Shown here piece by piece: positions 1 through 8,594 of a stretch of 64,000 bases of DNA. Within the stretch, counting starts at the first letter, position 1. The number at the start of each line of letters is the position of its first letter. Origin of the DNA: Pandoraea pulmonicola (lineage in GTDB: Bacteria > Pseudomonadota > Gammaproteobacteria > Burkholderiales > Burkholderiaceae); the NCBI RefSeq assembly GCF_000815105.2, contig NZ_CP010310.2, forward strand, positions 620,001 through 684,000. Direction: 5' to 3'. Made by a program: the position numbers and the translations under genes. The notes beneath the pieces were generated by a model. That model was not told where the DNA came from, ran no database searches, and was given only the letters and a program-made list of their open reading frames with translations.

Positions 1-2
1 CC

Positions 3-1475
3 GCGTTGGGTGGCAACTCGAAGGCGCTCGTGCTGGCGCTGTCGCTGGCGGCGCTCAAGATCACCGGCGCGCTCGCGCTCCTGCTCTGGCTCGGGCAGAA
101 GCTCGTCGGACGATGGTTCCACGTGGTCGCGGCACGGCGCTCGCAAGAGCTCTTCATGCTCAACCTGCTGCTGCTCACGCTGGGGCTCGCCTACATCACC
201 GAACACCTCGGCCTGTCGATGGCGCTCGGCGCGTTCATCGCCGGCATGCTGATCGCCGAGACCCCGTACCGGCACCAGGTGGAAGACGACATCAAGCCGT
301 TTCGCGACGTGCTGCTCGGCCTCTTCTTCATCACCACGGGCATGCTGCTCGACCCGGCCATCGTGATGAAGCAGCCGCTGCTCGTGCTGCTCTTCTTCGT
401 CGGCCCGCTGCTGGTCAAGTTCACGCTCATCGCCGGTCTGGCGCGCGTGTTCGGCAGTCCGCCGGGCACGGCCATCCGTACCGGGTTGGGCCTCGCGCAG
501 GCCGGCGAATTCGGTTTCGTGCTGCTCAATCTGGTCATCGACCGGCATCTGCTGGACCCGTCGCTGTCGCAGGCGGTGCTCGCGGGCATGCTGCTGTCGA
601 TGCTGTGCGCGCCGTTCCTGATCATCAATGCCGATCGCATCGCGCTGCGCTTCGTCGCGAACGAATGGATGATGCAGTCGTTGCAGATGACCAGGATCGC
701 CACGCAGAGCATCAAGACTTCCGGCCACGTCATCATCTGCGGCTACGGCCGATGCGGTCAGAACCTCGCGCGCATGCTCGAGCAGGAGGGCATCGGTTAC
801 GTGGCGCTCGACCTCGACCCCGACCGTGTGATGGAGGCGGCCCGCTCCGGCGAGACTGTCGTGTTCGGCGACGCGGCCCGGCGCGAGGCGTTGGTCGCGG
901 CGGGCATCCATCGTGCGGCGGGCATCGTGGTGACGTACGACAGCACGCCGGCGGCGCTCAAGGTACTGGCGCAGGTGCAGGCGCTGGAGCCGACGCTGCC
1001 GGTGGTCGTGCGTACCGTCGACGACGCGCATATCGACGACCTGATTGCCGCCGGCGCGACCGAAGTGGTGCCCGAGATCGTCGAGGGCAGCCTGATGCTC
1101 GCTTCGCACGCGCTGGTGCTCATGGGCGTGCCGATGCGCCGGGTGCTGCGCCGCGTGGCACAGGCGCGCAACGAGCGCTACAGCCTGTTGCGTGGCTATT
1201 TCCATGGCGCCGACGACGAAGACGAGGACGGCGAGCGCGAGCAGGTGCGTCTGCAGTCGGTGCCGCTCACACTGAATTCGGATGCCGTCGGCCGTACGCT
1301 GGGCGAACTGCGGCTCGACAAGCTCGGCGTGACGGTCACGGCGATCCGGCGCCACGGCATTCGCGGCGTGGAGCCCGTGGCCGAGACGCGGCTCATGGCG
1401 GAGGACATCGTCGTGCTGCGCGGCCTGCCCGACAAGCTCGTGCTCGCGGAGCAGCGCTTGCTGGGCAGCGAGTAG
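3..1475 (+). CDS. Kef-type monovalent cation:proton antiporter, 5'-truncated
   Basis: C-terminal part, at least 490 residues, of a CPA2 family cation/proton antiporter; the true start lies left of the window. The first ~215 residues are hydrophobic transmembrane helices, with the family-typical stretch GLSMALGAFIAGMLIAET. A cytoplasmic TrkA-N/RCK nucleotide-binding domain follows (glycine-rich CGYGRCGQ near residue 245 of the visible part), then an acidic linker (DDEDEDGE) and a TrkA-C-like domain. The family exports K+ (or Na+) in exchange for protons and is gated by the RCK domain. Fused antiporter-RCK-TrkA-C architecture resembles KefB/KefC/YbaL; the substrate ion cannot be decided from sequence. 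It ends 47 bases before apt. Confidence 0.9.
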   Translation, partial: ALGGNSKALVLALSLAALKITGALALLLWLGQKLVGRWFHVVAARRSQELFMLNLLLLTLGLAYITEHLGLSMALGAFIAGMLIAETPYRHQVEDDIKPFRDVLLGLFFITTGMLLDPAIVMKQPLLVLLFFVGPLLVKFTLIAGLARVFGSPPGTAIRTGLGLAQAGEFGFVLLNLVIDRHLLDPSLSQAVLAGMLLSMLCAPFLIINADRIALRFVANEWMMQSLQMTRIATQSIKTSGHVIICGYGRCGQNLARMLEQEGIGYVALDLDPDRVMEAARSGETVVFGDAARREALVAAGIHRAAGIVVTYDSTPAALKVLAQVQALEPTLPVVVRTVDDAHIDDLIAAGATEVVPEIVEGSLMLASHALVLMGVPMRRVLRRVAQARNERYSLLRGYFHGADDEDEDGEREQVRLQSVPLTLNSDAVGRTLGELRLDKLGVTVTAIRRHGIRGVEPVAETRLMAEDIVVLRGLPDKLVLAEQRLLGSE

Positions 1476-1522
1476 GGGCATAATGTGGCGTGTTCCCCAT
1501 CCGTACCGAAACAAGGATCCCC

Positions 1523-2074
1523 GTGCAGATCGACGAGTCCCCTGCCGCCTACATCAAGAGCCAGATTCGCACCGTGCCGGACTGGCCCGCACCGGGCGTG
1601 CAGTTCCGCGACATCACGCCGTTGCTCAAGAACCCGCGCACCCTGCGCGTGCTGATCGACGTGTTCGTGCATCGCTACATGGATCAGCGCCCGGACTACA
1701 TCGCCGGTCTCGACGCGCGCGGCTTCATTCTCGGCTCGATCCTGGCCTACGAGCTGAACATCGGCTTCATCCCCATCCGCAAGAAGGGCAAGCTGCCCTA
1801 TCAGACCGTTGCCGAGGAGTACGAACTCGAGTACGGCAGCGCGACGGTCGAAATCCACGCCGACGCCTGCGGCCCGGGCGATCGCGTATTGCTCATCGAC
1901 GATCTGGTCGCCACCGGCGGCACGATGCTCGCGGGCAAGAAACTGCTCGAACGCCTTGGGGCGACGGTCATCGAAGGCGCGGCCATCGTCGATCTGCCGG
2001 AACTGGGCGGCTCGCGTCTGATCCGCGAGGCGGGCTTGCCGCTGTTCCTGCTGTGCTCGTTCGAGGGCCACTGA
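1523..2074 (+). CDS. apt: Adenine phosphoribosyltransferase
   Basis: Purine salvage enzyme that makes AMP from adenine and PRPP in the cytoplasm. The 183-residue product has the type I PRTase PRPP-binding motif [13 protein letters not shown] near residue 130 and the N-terminal [16 protein letters not shown] stretch typical of Apt. I chose the GTG at 1523 because AAGGAT (1513-1518) is a suitably spaced ribosome-binding site and the protein then begins [20 protein letters not shown], as other proteobacterial Apt proteins do. An in-frame GTG at 1490 would add 11 atypical residues. A LysE exporter follows at once on the same strand. Confidence 0.93.
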   Translation: MQIDESPAAYIKSQIRTVPDWPAPGVQFRDITPLLKNPRTLRVLIDVFVHRYMDQRPDYIAGLDARGFILGSILAYELNIGFIPIRKKGKLPYQTVAEEYELEYGSATVEIHADACGPGDRVLLIDDLVATGGTMLAGKKLLERLGATVIEGAAIVDLPELGGSRLIREAGLPLFLLCSFEGH

Positions 2075-2134
2075 CCCGACCGCACAACACCTCGCTTGCT
2101 GCCCAACTCTCCTACACCCGAACCGGACTCCCCG

Positions 2135-2749
2135 ATGCCCAACCTTTGGCTGTTCCTGCTGACCTCAGTGGCGATCACGCTGGCGCCGGGGCCCGACAAC
2201 ATGCAGGTCATCGCGCGGGGCATGGCGCAGGGCCGTCGCGCAGGCCTTGCGGCGGCGGCCGGTTTCACCTTCGGCTGCCTTTTTCACACGACGATCGCGG
2301 CGATCGGCCTCGCGGCGGTGCTGCGCTCGTCGCCGTGGGCGTTCGAGGCGATCAAGCTGGCGGGCGCGGCCTATCTGATCTGGATCGGCATCAAGGCGTT
2401 GCGCGCACGCGGCGCCATGGCGTTGGCGAACGACGCCGCGCCGCAGTCGCTCGGCGCGGTGTTCCGTCAGAGCGTGTTCGCGAACATGCTCAACCCGAAG
2501 GTCACGCTGTTCTTTCTCGTCTTCCTGCCGCAGTTCGTGAGTGCCGACGCGGCGCATCCGGGCTGGCAGATGCTGCTGCTCGGCCTTGTGTTCATGGCGC
2601 AGACCATCGTCGTGTTCAGCGCGTACGGGTGGTTTGCCGGCGTGCTGGGAACATGGCTCAAGCGTCGTCCCGGGGCAGGGCGCTGGCTCGACCGGGTGGC
2701 CGGGGCGATCTTCATCGGCCTGGGGCTGCGCGTCGCGTTGCAAGGATGA
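2135..2749 (+). CDS. LysE/RhtB family amino-acid exporter
   Basis: 204-residue inner-membrane protein with about six hydrophobic helices. It shows the LysE/RhtB hallmarks TLAPGPDNM near the N terminus, AAGFTFGCLFHTT, the YLIWIGIKALR segment and FANMLNPKVTLFFLVFLPQF. The family exports amino acids or related small metabolites; the substrate is unknown. Start at the ATG at 2135, since an upstream in-frame TTG at 2096 only adds a proline-rich non-conserved leader. A 9-bp GC hairpin without a clear T tract follows the gene. Confidence 0.88.
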   Translation: MPNLWLFLLTSVAITLAPGPDNMQVIARGMAQGRRAGLAAAAGFTFGCLFHTTIAAIGLAAVLRSSPWAFEAIKLAGAAYLIWIGIKALRARGAMALANDAAPQSLGAVFRQSVFANMLNPKVTLFFLVFLPQFVSADAAHPGWQMLLLGLVFMAQTIVVFSAYGWFAGVLGTWLKRRPGAGRWLDRVAGAIFIGLGLRVALQG

Positions 2750-2789
2750 CGCACGCATTGCCGACCCGCGAGTCGTGAGTCGCAGGGTG

Positions 2790-2812
2790 GACGGCGGGAA
2801 CAGCCCGCCGTC
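2790..2812 (+). terminator. GC hairpin between LysE gene and deoR-type gene
   Basis: Perfect 9-bp stem GACGGCGGG / CCCGCCGTC with a 5-nt loop. It is followed by GATAAAATGATTT rather than a clean T run, so it may be a weak terminator of the lysE-like gene or a structured leader of the next gene. TAAAAT (2815-2820) could be the -10 box of the DeoR gene. Confidence 0.4.
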
Positions 2813-2851
2813 GATAAAATGATTTCGTAGTCCAACCGACACTGTCCGAAC

Positions 2852-3607
2852 ATGCTTGCCGAACAACGCCAACAATACGTGCTCGAACAACTCGCCAAGA
2901 CCGGGGCGCTCGCCATCAGCGATCTGGTGCGCGAGCTCGGCGTCTCGCGAGAGACCGTGCGTCGAGATCTGAATACGCTAGCCGCGCGCGGGCTGCTGCT
3001 CATGACACACGGCGGGGCGCTCGCGGCCGATCGCAGCGAACCCGACTGGACGCTGCGCGAGAACGTCAACGCCGTGGGCAAGCGCGCCATCGGCGTGCGC
3101 GCGGCGGAGCTCGTGCCGGACGGCGCGTCGGTCATCATCGACTACGGCACCACGACCCGGGCCGTCGCTCAGGCGTTGCTCTCGAAACATCGGTTGCGCG
3201 TCTACACCAACGACTGGCAGATCGCACGTCTGCTGGGGCGCCACCACGACAACCGCGTGACGCTGCTCGGCGGCGAGTTGCAGGACAACGAGGACGCGGT
3301 GCAGGGCTGGGACGCCATCAACCAGATCTCCCAATACCATGCCGACTTCGCGTTCATCGGCGTGGGCGGCGTGACGGAAGACGGTGGCATTACCGATTTC
3401 AATCGCGCCGCGGCCGAACTGCGCGCGCGCATGCTGCTGTGTGCGAACGTGTCGGCCGTGGTGGCTGATCACACCAAGTTCGGCCGCGTGACGCCCGTGC
3501 GCATCCGTCACTTCGAAGCGGCGCGCTACCTGATCAGCGACGCGGCGCCGCACAAGACCATGCTTGCGCAGTTGCGCGCGCGAGGGCCGGAACTCCTCAT
3601 CGCGTGA
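2852..3607 (+). CDS. DeoR family transcriptional regulator
   Basis: 251-residue cytoplasmic repressor-type regulator. The N-terminal DeoR helix-turn-helix has RQQYVLEQLAKTGALAI followed by the recognition-helix signature SRETVRRDLNTLAARGLL (about residues 7-55). The C-terminal DeoRC domain carries GVRAAELVPDGASVIIDYGTT and the characteristic GVGGVTEDGGITDFN loop. These regulators sense sugar phosphates or polyol-derived phosphoesters. This subgroup is often linked to glycerol-3-phosphate or phosphosugar metabolism, but no such target is adjacent; the next genes are phnCDE, 550 bp away. Confidence 0.88.
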   Translation: MLAEQRQQYVLEQLAKTGALAISDLVRELGVSRETVRRDLNTLAARGLLLMTHGGALAADRSEPDWTLRENVNAVGKRAIGVRAAELVPDGASVIIDYGTTTRAVAQALLSKHRLRVYTNDWQIARLLGRHHDNRVTLLGGELQDNEDAVQGWDAINQISQYHADFAFIGVGGVTEDGGITDFNRAAAELRARMLLCANVSAVVADHTKFGRVTPVRIRHFEAARYLISDAAPHKTMLAQLRARGPELLIA

Positions 3608-3993
3608 TCGCGGGGCGCTACGCCCCGACATCCAGACAGCGGGAAGGCCCACCGTCCGGACGGGCCAGTACGCCCTCGCCTCGGCCCCCATCGCGCCACA
3701 GGACGCCACACGTCGCCACGCGGCGGCGCTTCATCCTCTTGCGTCTCGACATCTAGATGTCCTTCCGTCGCCGGTGTCCCGGGCGGCGCTGCGCCGTGCG
3801 CCTGTGCGTAGGCGTCCTGCCGGGGTTTCCAAAAGATGTAGACAAAATTGACGCGTCGCCCGAAACGGACTGCGTCCTCGTCCCGCTCGATGCGCGCGAA
3901 CAACTGGCGGCGCTGCCCTCGTCGCATCACAAAAAAGTCAGCCAAATCATTGAGCTGATAAGGGTTTTCGTCCACCGGCAAAAAGCTCGTCAA

Positions 3994-4027
3994 TTGTCAC
4001 TGTCTTGTCATCGAGGCTTTTTAGACT
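3994..4027 (+). promoter_or_regulatory. Pho box and -10 box of the phnCDE operon
   Basis: Two direct heptamers TTGTCAC (3994-4000) and TTGTCAT (4005-4011) are separated by 4 nt, the 11-bp periodicity of PhoB half-sites. A -10 hexamer TAGACT lies exactly 10 nt downstream (4022-4027). This is the established geometry of PhoB-activated promoters, where the Pho box replaces the -35 element. It predicts phosphate-starvation induction of phnCDE with a leader of about 120 nt. Confidence 0.75.
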
Positions 4028-4038
4028 GCGTTCACTTT

Positions 4039-4053
4039 TGGCACAAATTGCCA
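4039..4053 (+). promoter_or_regulatory. Inverted repeat TGGCA-N5-TGCCA near the phnC transcription start
   Basis: Perfect 5-bp arms TGGCA (4039-4043) and TGCCA (4049-4053), directly downstream of the predicted start point. Its core CACAAATTGCC recurs ahead of the phnR gene (31296-31306). Possible operator for a second regulator of phosphonate genes; the regulator is not identifiable here. Confidence 0.35.
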
Positions 4054-4155
4054 CAAAACAGCTAGTCGAGCGATGCGTGCGCGACTGCCTCTGCCGGGGC
4101 GGACACTGCGAGAGATGCATCGATTGCGGCCGGCGATTCGACTGACAGGTGAACC

Positions 4156-5022
4156 GTGGACGAAGCGATTCGAATCGAGCGACTGACCAAGACTTTCGGC
4201 AGCGGGCGTCGCGCGCTGGACGAAGTGGCGCTCAAGGTCATGCCGGGCGAGATGGTGGCGCTCATCGGGGCGTCGGGCTCGGGCAAGTCGACGCTGATGC
4301 GTCACATCGCCGGCTTCGTGGCCGCCGATCAACAGCCGGGAAGTATCGAGATCCTGGGTCGTCCGATTCAGCGTGACGGCCGCATCGTGCGCGAAGTGCG
4401 CCAGATTCGCCGCGACATCGGCTTCGTCTTCCAGCAGTTCAACCTCGTGGGTCGTCTGCCGGTGATCACCAACGTGCTCACGGGCCTGCTCGCTCGCGTG
4501 CCGCTGTGGCGCAGCCTGATGTTCCGTTTCACGCCGGCCGAGCGCCAGGCTGCGATTGCCGCGCTTGGCGAAGTGGGCATTGCCGATCTGGCGTTCCAGC
4601 GCGCGAGCACGCTCTCGGGCGGCCAGCAGCAGCGCGCGGCGCTGGCGCGCACGCTGGTGCAGGGCGCGAAGATCATTCTTGCCGACGAGCCCATCGCCTC
4701 GCTCGACCCCGAGTCGGCGCGCAAGGTGATGGACATGCTCGCGCGCATGAACCGCGACCACAAGCTGACGGTCGTCGTCTCGCTGCACCAGGTCGACGTG
4801 GCCATGCGCTACTGCGTGCGCACGGTTGCGCTCCACCAGGGGCGCGTGGTGTACGACGGTCCTTCTTCTGCGCTCACGCCCGACTTGCTGCGGCGTTTAT
4901 ACGGCGTGCAGGCGAGCGAGTTGCTCAATGAAGCCTCCGATGCCTCGGCGAGCGTGGCGGGCGCGAAGCCGGCCGACGCCGAAGCCCCTTTCCTTACCTC
5001 GATGTCCCTAAGCCTGACCTGA
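4156..5022 (+). CDS. phnC: Phosphonate ABC transporter ATP-binding protein PhnC
   Basis: 288-residue ATPase of the PhnCDE phosphonate importer. Walker A GASGSGKS (residues 38-45), Q-loop FVFQQFN, ABC signature LSGGQQQR and Walker [14 protein letters not shown] are all present, and the switch histidine lies in VSLHQVDVA. The family energises uptake of alkylphosphonates, phosphonates and phosphate-like anions. GTG start chosen at 4156, preceded by ACAGGTGAACC; the protein then begins [15 protein letters not shown]. First gene of phnCDE, 16 nt before phnD, under the Pho box. The C-terminal ~30 residues are an alanine-rich extension. Confidence 0.95.
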   Translation: MDEAIRIERLTKTFGSGRRALDEVALKVMPGEMVALIGASGSGKSTLMRHIAGFVAADQQPGSIEILGRPIQRDGRIVREVRQIRRDIGFVFQQFNLVGRLPVITNVLTGLLARVPLWRSLMFRFTPAERQAAIAALGEVGIADLAFQRASTLSGGQQQRAALARTLVQGAKIILADEPIASLDPESARKVMDMLARMNRDHKLTVVVSLHQVDVAMRYCVRTVALHQGRVVYDGPSSALTPDLLRRLYGVQASELLNEASDASASVAGAKPADAEAPFLTSMSLSLT

Positions 5023-5038
5023 CCAGGAGCTTGCTCTC

Positions 5039-6007
5039 ATGAAACTGTGGAAAACCCTGCTGGCCGGCGCGGCCATGTTCGCCTCGGCGGCGGTGGCGCA
5101 CGCGCAGGAAATCAACTTCGGCATCATCTCGACCGACTCGAGCGCCGCGCTGCGCCAGCGCTGGCAGCCGCTGATCGACGACATGGAGAAGCAAACGGGT
5201 CTGAAGGTGACGCCGTTCTTCGCCACCGACTACGCCGGCGTGATCGAAGGCATGCGCTTCAACAAGGTGCAGCTCGCGTGGATGGGTAACAAGGGCGCGA
5301 TGGAAGCCGTGGACCGCTCGCAAGGCGAAGTCTTCGCGAAGATCGTCTATGCCGACGGCACCGAAGGCTACTACTCGCTGCTGATCTCGAACAAGTCGAG
5401 CCCGTACAAAACGCTCGACGACGTGATCAAGAACGGCAAGAAGATCAACTTCGGTCTGGGCGATCCGACCTCGACGTCGGGCACCCTGGTGCCGGGCTAC
5501 TACGTGTTCGCGAAGCACAACATCGACCCGCGCACGTACTTCAAGACTGCGCGCAGCTCGAACCACGGCGCGAACCTGATGGCCGTGCTCAACAACCAGG
5601 TCGACGTTGCCACGAACAACACCGAGGAGCTCAACAAGCTCGAAGCCACGCAGCCGGAGAAGGCCAAGCAGGTGCAGGTGATCTGGAAGTCGCCGCTGAT
5701 CCCGTCGGATCCGTTGCTGTGGCGCAAGGATCTGCCGGAAGCCACGAAGAAGAAGATCCGCGATTTCTTCCTGTCGTATGGCAAGGACGCGCACGAGAAG
5801 GAAGTGCTGAAGAACATCTACAACTACGGTGGCTTCCGTGCGTCGACCGACGCCCAGCTGTTGCCGATCCGTCAGCTCGAACTGTTCAAGCAGAAGGTGC
5901 AGCTCGAGTCGGATACCACCATCGACGCCGACAAGAAGAAGTCGCAACTGGCCGACATCGACAGCAAGCTCGCCGCGCTCGATCAAGCGCTCGGCAAGAC
6001 GAAGTAA
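5039..6007 (+). CDS. phnD: Phosphonate ABC transporter substrate-binding protein PhnD
   Basis: 322-residue periplasmic binding protein. A Sec signal peptide (KLWKTLL basic start, hydrophobic core, cleavage likely after AHA at residue 22) precedes a type II binding fold. PhnD landmarks are [35 protein letters not shown] and [20 protein letters not shown]; the last is the Ser/Thr-rich phosphonate-binding loop. The gene is preceded by AGGAGCTTGCTCTC as ribosome-binding site. A GC hairpin at 6075-6094 follows and may explain higher expression of this component than of phnE. Confidence 0.95.
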   Translation: MKLWKTLLAGAAMFASAAVAHAQEINFGIISTDSSAALRQRWQPLIDDMEKQTGLKVTPFFATDYAGVIEGMRFNKVQLAWMGNKGAMEAVDRSQGEVFAKIVYADGTEGYYSLLISNKSSPYKTLDDVIKNGKKINFGLGDPTSTSGTLVPGYYVFAKHNIDPRTYFKTARSSNHGANLMAVLNNQVDVATNNTEELNKLEATQPEKAKQVQVIWKSPLIPSDPLLWRKDLPEATKKKIRDFFLSYGKDAHEKEVLKNIYNYGGFRASTDAQLLPIRQLELFKQKVQLESDTTIDADKKKSQLADIDSKLAALDQALGKTK

Positions 6008-6074
6008 CCGTTTCACGACGCAAGACCGTGTCGGTGCCGAACGTGAAGACGTTCTGCATCGACCGGGCGCGGCG

Positions 6075-6094
6075 GGCGGGCAGCACGGCCCGCC
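6075..6094 (+). repeat. GC hairpin in the phnD-phnE spacer
   Basis: GGCGGGC (6075-6081) and GCCCGCC (6088-6094) form a 7-bp stem with a 6-nt loop, without a T tract. Intercistronic stems after a binding-protein gene commonly stabilise the upstream mRNA; that role here is inference. Confidence 0.4.
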
Positions 6095-6158
6095 GTCGCC
6101 ATTGCGGTCCGATCTATCGCCGGCCGACGTGAGGCCGGTCCGACTTGTGGCAAACGAC

Positions 6159-6983
6159 ATGAACACCAGCGTACCTTCCACTGCAAGCGCCTCGCTCGGC
6201 GTGACTGGCCGCCTGCCGGGCGAGCCGCCCAAGCGTTCGTGGTTGTCTTTGATTGGCTGGGGGCTTTTCTTCCTGGTTCTGGTGTGGTCGTGGGGTGGCG
6301 CGGACATGCGTCCGCTCGATCTGATTCGCGATTCGGGCAACATGAGCCAGTTCGCGCACGATTTCTTCCCGCCGGACTTCCGTGACTGGCGCGTGTACGT
6401 GCACGAGATGATGGTGACGATCCACATCGCGGTGTGGGGCACGGTGCTCGCGGTGGCGTGTTCGATCCCGATGGGTTTGCTTTCGGCGTCGAACATGGTG
6501 CCGGCGTGGGTGTACCAACCGGTGCGCCGTGTGATGGACGCCTGCCGCGCGATCAACGAAATGGTGTTCGCGATGCTGTTCATCGTGGCCGTGGGTCTGG
6601 GCCCGTTCGCCGGCGTGCTCGCACTGTGGGTGCATACGACGGGCACGCTCTCGAAGCTCTTCGCTGAAGCGGTGGAGGCGATCGATCCGCGTCCGGTGGA
6701 GGGTGTGCGTGCCACGGGGGCGCGCGCCATCGACGAAATCCTGTACGGCGTGCTGCCGCAGGTCATGCCACTGTGGATCTCGTACACGCTTTACCGTTTC
6801 GAGTCGAACGTGCGTTCGGCGTCGGTCGTCGGCATGGTCGGCGCCGGCGGCATCGGCGTGGTGCTGTATGAAGTGATCCGCAGCTTCCAGTACGCCCAGA
6901 CGGGCGCCGTGATGCTCATCATGATCGTCGTCGTCACCTGCATCGACGTATTCTCGGCGCGCGTGCGCAAGATGGTGATCTGA
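6159..6983 (+). CDS. phnE: Phosphonate ABC transporter permease PhnE
   Basis: 274-residue inner-membrane permease with about six helices. It belongs to the MetI-like fold of binding-protein-dependent permeases. The EAA-type cytoplasmic loop lies around [22 protein letters not shown], and [20 protein letters not shown] matches PhnE. ATG at 6159 chosen because it gives a normal N terminus ([10 protein letters not shown]); in-frame sequence further upstream runs over phnD and is not conserved in character. It is 151 nt from phnD. The cassette 7258-9280 follows and separates this operon from phnM. Confidence 0.93.
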   Translation: MNTSVPSTASASLGVTGRLPGEPPKRSWLSLIGWGLFFLVLVWSWGGADMRPLDLIRDSGNMSQFAHDFFPPDFRDWRVYVHEMMVTIHIAVWGTVLAVACSIPMGLLSASNMVPAWVYQPVRRVMDACRAINEMVFAMLFIVAVGLGPFAGVLALWVHTTGTLSKLFAEAVEAIDPRPVEGVRATGARAIDEILYGVLPQVMPLWISYTLYRFESNVRSASVVGMVGAGGIGVVLYEVIRSFQYAQTGAVMLIMIVVVTCIDVFSARVRKMVI

Positions 6984-7086
6984 CCGCGCGCATTTTGTGA
7001 ACAGGAATCGTGCCGTCGACGCCAATGCGGCCAAACGCAAGTGAATTCCGATTCTTGGGTTTCCTTTTCCGCACATGAGACCTTCG

Positions 7087-7125
7087 GCAGAGAGGCCATT
7101 CGGAGTTCACCGAAGCGGCCTCTGC
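7087..7125 (+). terminator. Long imperfect hairpin downstream of phnE
   Basis: Outer stem GCAGAGAGGCC (7087-7097) pairs with GGCCTCTGC (7117-7125) with a short bulge. An inner stem TTCGG (7099-7103) pairs with CCGAA (7110-7114). It is followed by TCTAATTTCG, so only a weak T tract. It plausibly ends phnCDE transcription and marks the left edge of the foreign-looking cassette. Confidence 0.45.
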
Positions 7126-7183
7126 TCTAATTTCGTTCGTCCCCCTTGTCATTGAAGTCCTTTTCGTTGACAGTCACCGCAAC

Positions 7184-7212
7184 TTGACATTTCCGCCCGA
7201 TACAAAAAGAAT
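7184..7212 (+). promoter_or_regulatory. Candidate promoter of the three-gene cassette
   Basis: Perfect -35 TTGACA (7184-7189), 17-nt spacer and -10-like AAGAAT (7207-7212, 4 of 6 matches). A palindrome begins two bases later, placing a repressor site over the start point. A second TTGACA at 7167-7172 has no good partner. Confidence 0.5.
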
Positions 7213-7214
7213 GT

Positions 7215-7238
7215 GTCCATTGTCCATGGACAGTGGAC
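7215..7238 (+). promoter_or_regulatory. 24-bp near-perfect palindrome, probable operator of the cassette
   Basis: Eleven of twelve base pairs are symmetrical; the core TGTCCATGGACA (7221-7232) is a perfect 12-bp palindrome. It lies between the -10 box and the ATG at 7258. This is where an autoregulating antitoxin or HTH protein usually binds; the first cassette protein looks HTH-like and is the obvious candidate. Confidence 0.6.
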
Positions 7239-7257
7239 GCCCGAAAACGGCGGCAGC

Positions 7258-7884
7258 ATGAAAAGTCAAGACATATTCCTGCTTCTGAAGCTGGTCTCCC
7301 TATCGAAGTTTTCCGATGAGACGGGGCGGGGCTTACAGGTCGACGCTCCCATATCGGGAAACTGGCGCGACTGGGTTGATGGGGATGAATTCGACGCCGT
7401 CCCGGCGATTGAGCCCAGAGAACTCTACAGCGTGAGATATCTCGCACTGGTCACGGGGATCAGCAAGTCGGAGGTGAGCAATATTCTGGCCAGGTGCTAC
7501 GTGTCGGGCCTCGCGAAGCAGTCCATGAGTGCGGGACATCCTATCGTCAATACGAGGGCCCTTTGCGAGTTCATCGTCTTTGGGATCCGATACGTCTTTC
7601 CGGTCACGATGGGCGAGATGACACGTGGAATCGCGACGGGATTGACGGCGCCCATCTTTGGCGGCGAACTCCGGCCCGCCGGGGACCATGTTCCTGTCTG
7701 GCCCGATCCAAAAGGCGGGACTTCCGGACTGTCGGTGACTCCGCTTTTCAAGACCGTGACGCAAGCAGTGCGAGCGGATCCGGATCTCTACGCGATGCTT
7801 GCGCTCGTCGACTCCATACGAACCGGACATCCGCGCGAGCGAAATCTCGCCGTATCGAAGATCGAGACGCGATTACGAGGATAA
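7258..7884 (+). CDS. Winged-helix-like protein paired with nucleotidyltransferase
   Basis: 208-residue soluble protein, first gene of the cassette. Around residues 55-95, YSVRYLALVTGISKSEVSNI reads as a helix-turn-helix with recognition helix, followed by a wing-like segment and NTRALCEFIVFGIRY. The middle FPVTMGEMTRGIATGLTAP and the C-terminal LYAMLALVDSIRTGHPRERNLA resemble, from memory, a family routinely encoded next to AbiEii-like nucleotidyltransferases. A DNA-binding autorepressor/antitoxin role is inference. I start at the ATG at 7258; the in-frame GTG at 7213 would translate the palindromic operator and has no ribosome-binding site. Base composition is visibly lower in G+C than the flanking phn genes. 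It ends 2 nt before the next start. Confidence 0.75.
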   Translation: MKSQDIFLLLKLVSLSKFSDETGRGLQVDAPISGNWRDWVDGDEFDAVPAIEPRELYSVRYLALVTGISKSEVSNILARCYVSGLAKQSMSAGHPIVNTRALCEFIVFGIRYVFPVTMGEMTRGIATGLTAPIFGGELRPAGDHVPVWPDPKGGTSGLSVTPLFKTVTQAVRADPDLYAMLALVDSIRTGHPRERNLAVSKIETRLRG

Positions 7885-7886
7885 CG

Positions 7887-8594
7887 ATGGCCACCTACGA
7901 AGACCACTTGGGCATGATCAGCGCGGTGGCGCGTGCCATGGGGCACAAGCTGTGCGAGGAGGTTGCCTTTGTCGGTGGTTGCACTACGGCTTTGCTGCTG
8001 ACGGATCATTTCACGCGGCAGCACGTTCGCCATACCGACGATGTCGATCTGATCGTGCACGTGATCAACCGGTCGGGCTGGCATGACATGGTTCGGCAAT
8101 TGCGTGACGCCGGATTCCGTGAACGCATGGACGAGGACGGTCCGATCTGTGCGATGTACCTCGGCGATATGCGCGTCGACTTCATGCCCGATGATCAGGA
8201 GATTCTCGGTTTCTCGAACCGGTGGTACGGGGACGCATTGGCGGGTGCCTCGTGGCTTGATTTGCCGAACGGGCATCGCATCAAGCTCGTGGCTCCAGCG
8301 CACTTTGTTGCGACGAAGCTCGAGGCCTATCTCTCCCGCGGCAATAACGACCCGCTGATGAGCCGAGACATCGAGGACATCCTGACGTTGTTCGATGGCA
8401 GAGCGGAATTGAGTGGCGAGTTGCTCGCGGCGGAGCCGGAGTTAAGGCGCTATGTATCGATGCATCTCGCCAAGCTCAAAGAACACCGGGATTTCGAGTA
8501 TGCGGTCGAAGCGGCTGCCAACGAGGACCGGTCCCGGGAGCGCGAAATCCACGAGCGGATAATGCTCGCAATTTCTTTCGGCGAACTCTCATGA
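7887..8594 (+). CDS. AbiEii/DUF6036-like nucleotidyltransferase
   Basis: 235-residue protein of the DNA polymerase beta-like nucleotidyltransferase fold. Active-site elements are GG (residues 30-31) in VAFVGGCTTALLL, the metal-binding pair D52 and D54 in HTDDVDLIV, and a third acidic residue D98 in MRVDFMP. The stretch ATKLEAYLSRGNNDPLMSRDIEDILTLFDGR (residues ~140-170) is the C-terminal hallmark of this group. Relatives act as toxins or immunity enzymes that add nucleotides to RNA or protein (AbiEii, MenT, MNT families); the target here is unknown. Translationally linked to both neighbours: 2 nt after the HTH gene, and its TGA overlaps the start of the phosphatase gene. Confidence 0.82.
   Translation: MATYEDHLGMISAVARAMGHKLCEEVAFVGGCTTALLLTDHFTRQHVRHTDDVDLIVHVINRSGWHDMVRQLRDAGFRERMDEDGPICAMYLGDMRVDFMPDDQEILGFSNRWYGDALAGASWLDLPNGHRIKLVAPAHFVATKLEAYLSRGNNDPLMSRDIEDILTLFDGRAELSGELLAAEPELRRYVSMHLAKLKEHRDFEYAVEAAANEDRSREREIHERIMLAISFGELS

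Larger units (their letters stand above)
3608..4155 (+). other. 548-bp intergenic region ahead of phnC
   Basis: No convincing gene. It holds a short inverted repeat GGGGCG/CGCCCC right after the DeoR gene (3612-3626), a stretch of ordinary GC-rich DNA, and from about 3930 an AT-richer promoter segment. That segment carries a Pho box, a -10 box and a TGGCA-N5-TGCCA repeat (annotated separately). Open frames across 3757-4065 lack a ribosome-binding site, resemble no family I know and overlap the promoter elements. Confidence 0.7.

Noticed and set aside
3757..4065. Open frame in the region before phnC
   Set aside because: Arg-rich start, no ribosome-binding site, no family resemblance, and it overlaps the Pho box and promoter.
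7213..7257. Upstream GTG start for the HTH-like cassette gene
   Set aside because: Would translate the palindromic operator, with no ribosome-binding site; the ATG at 7258 is preferred.
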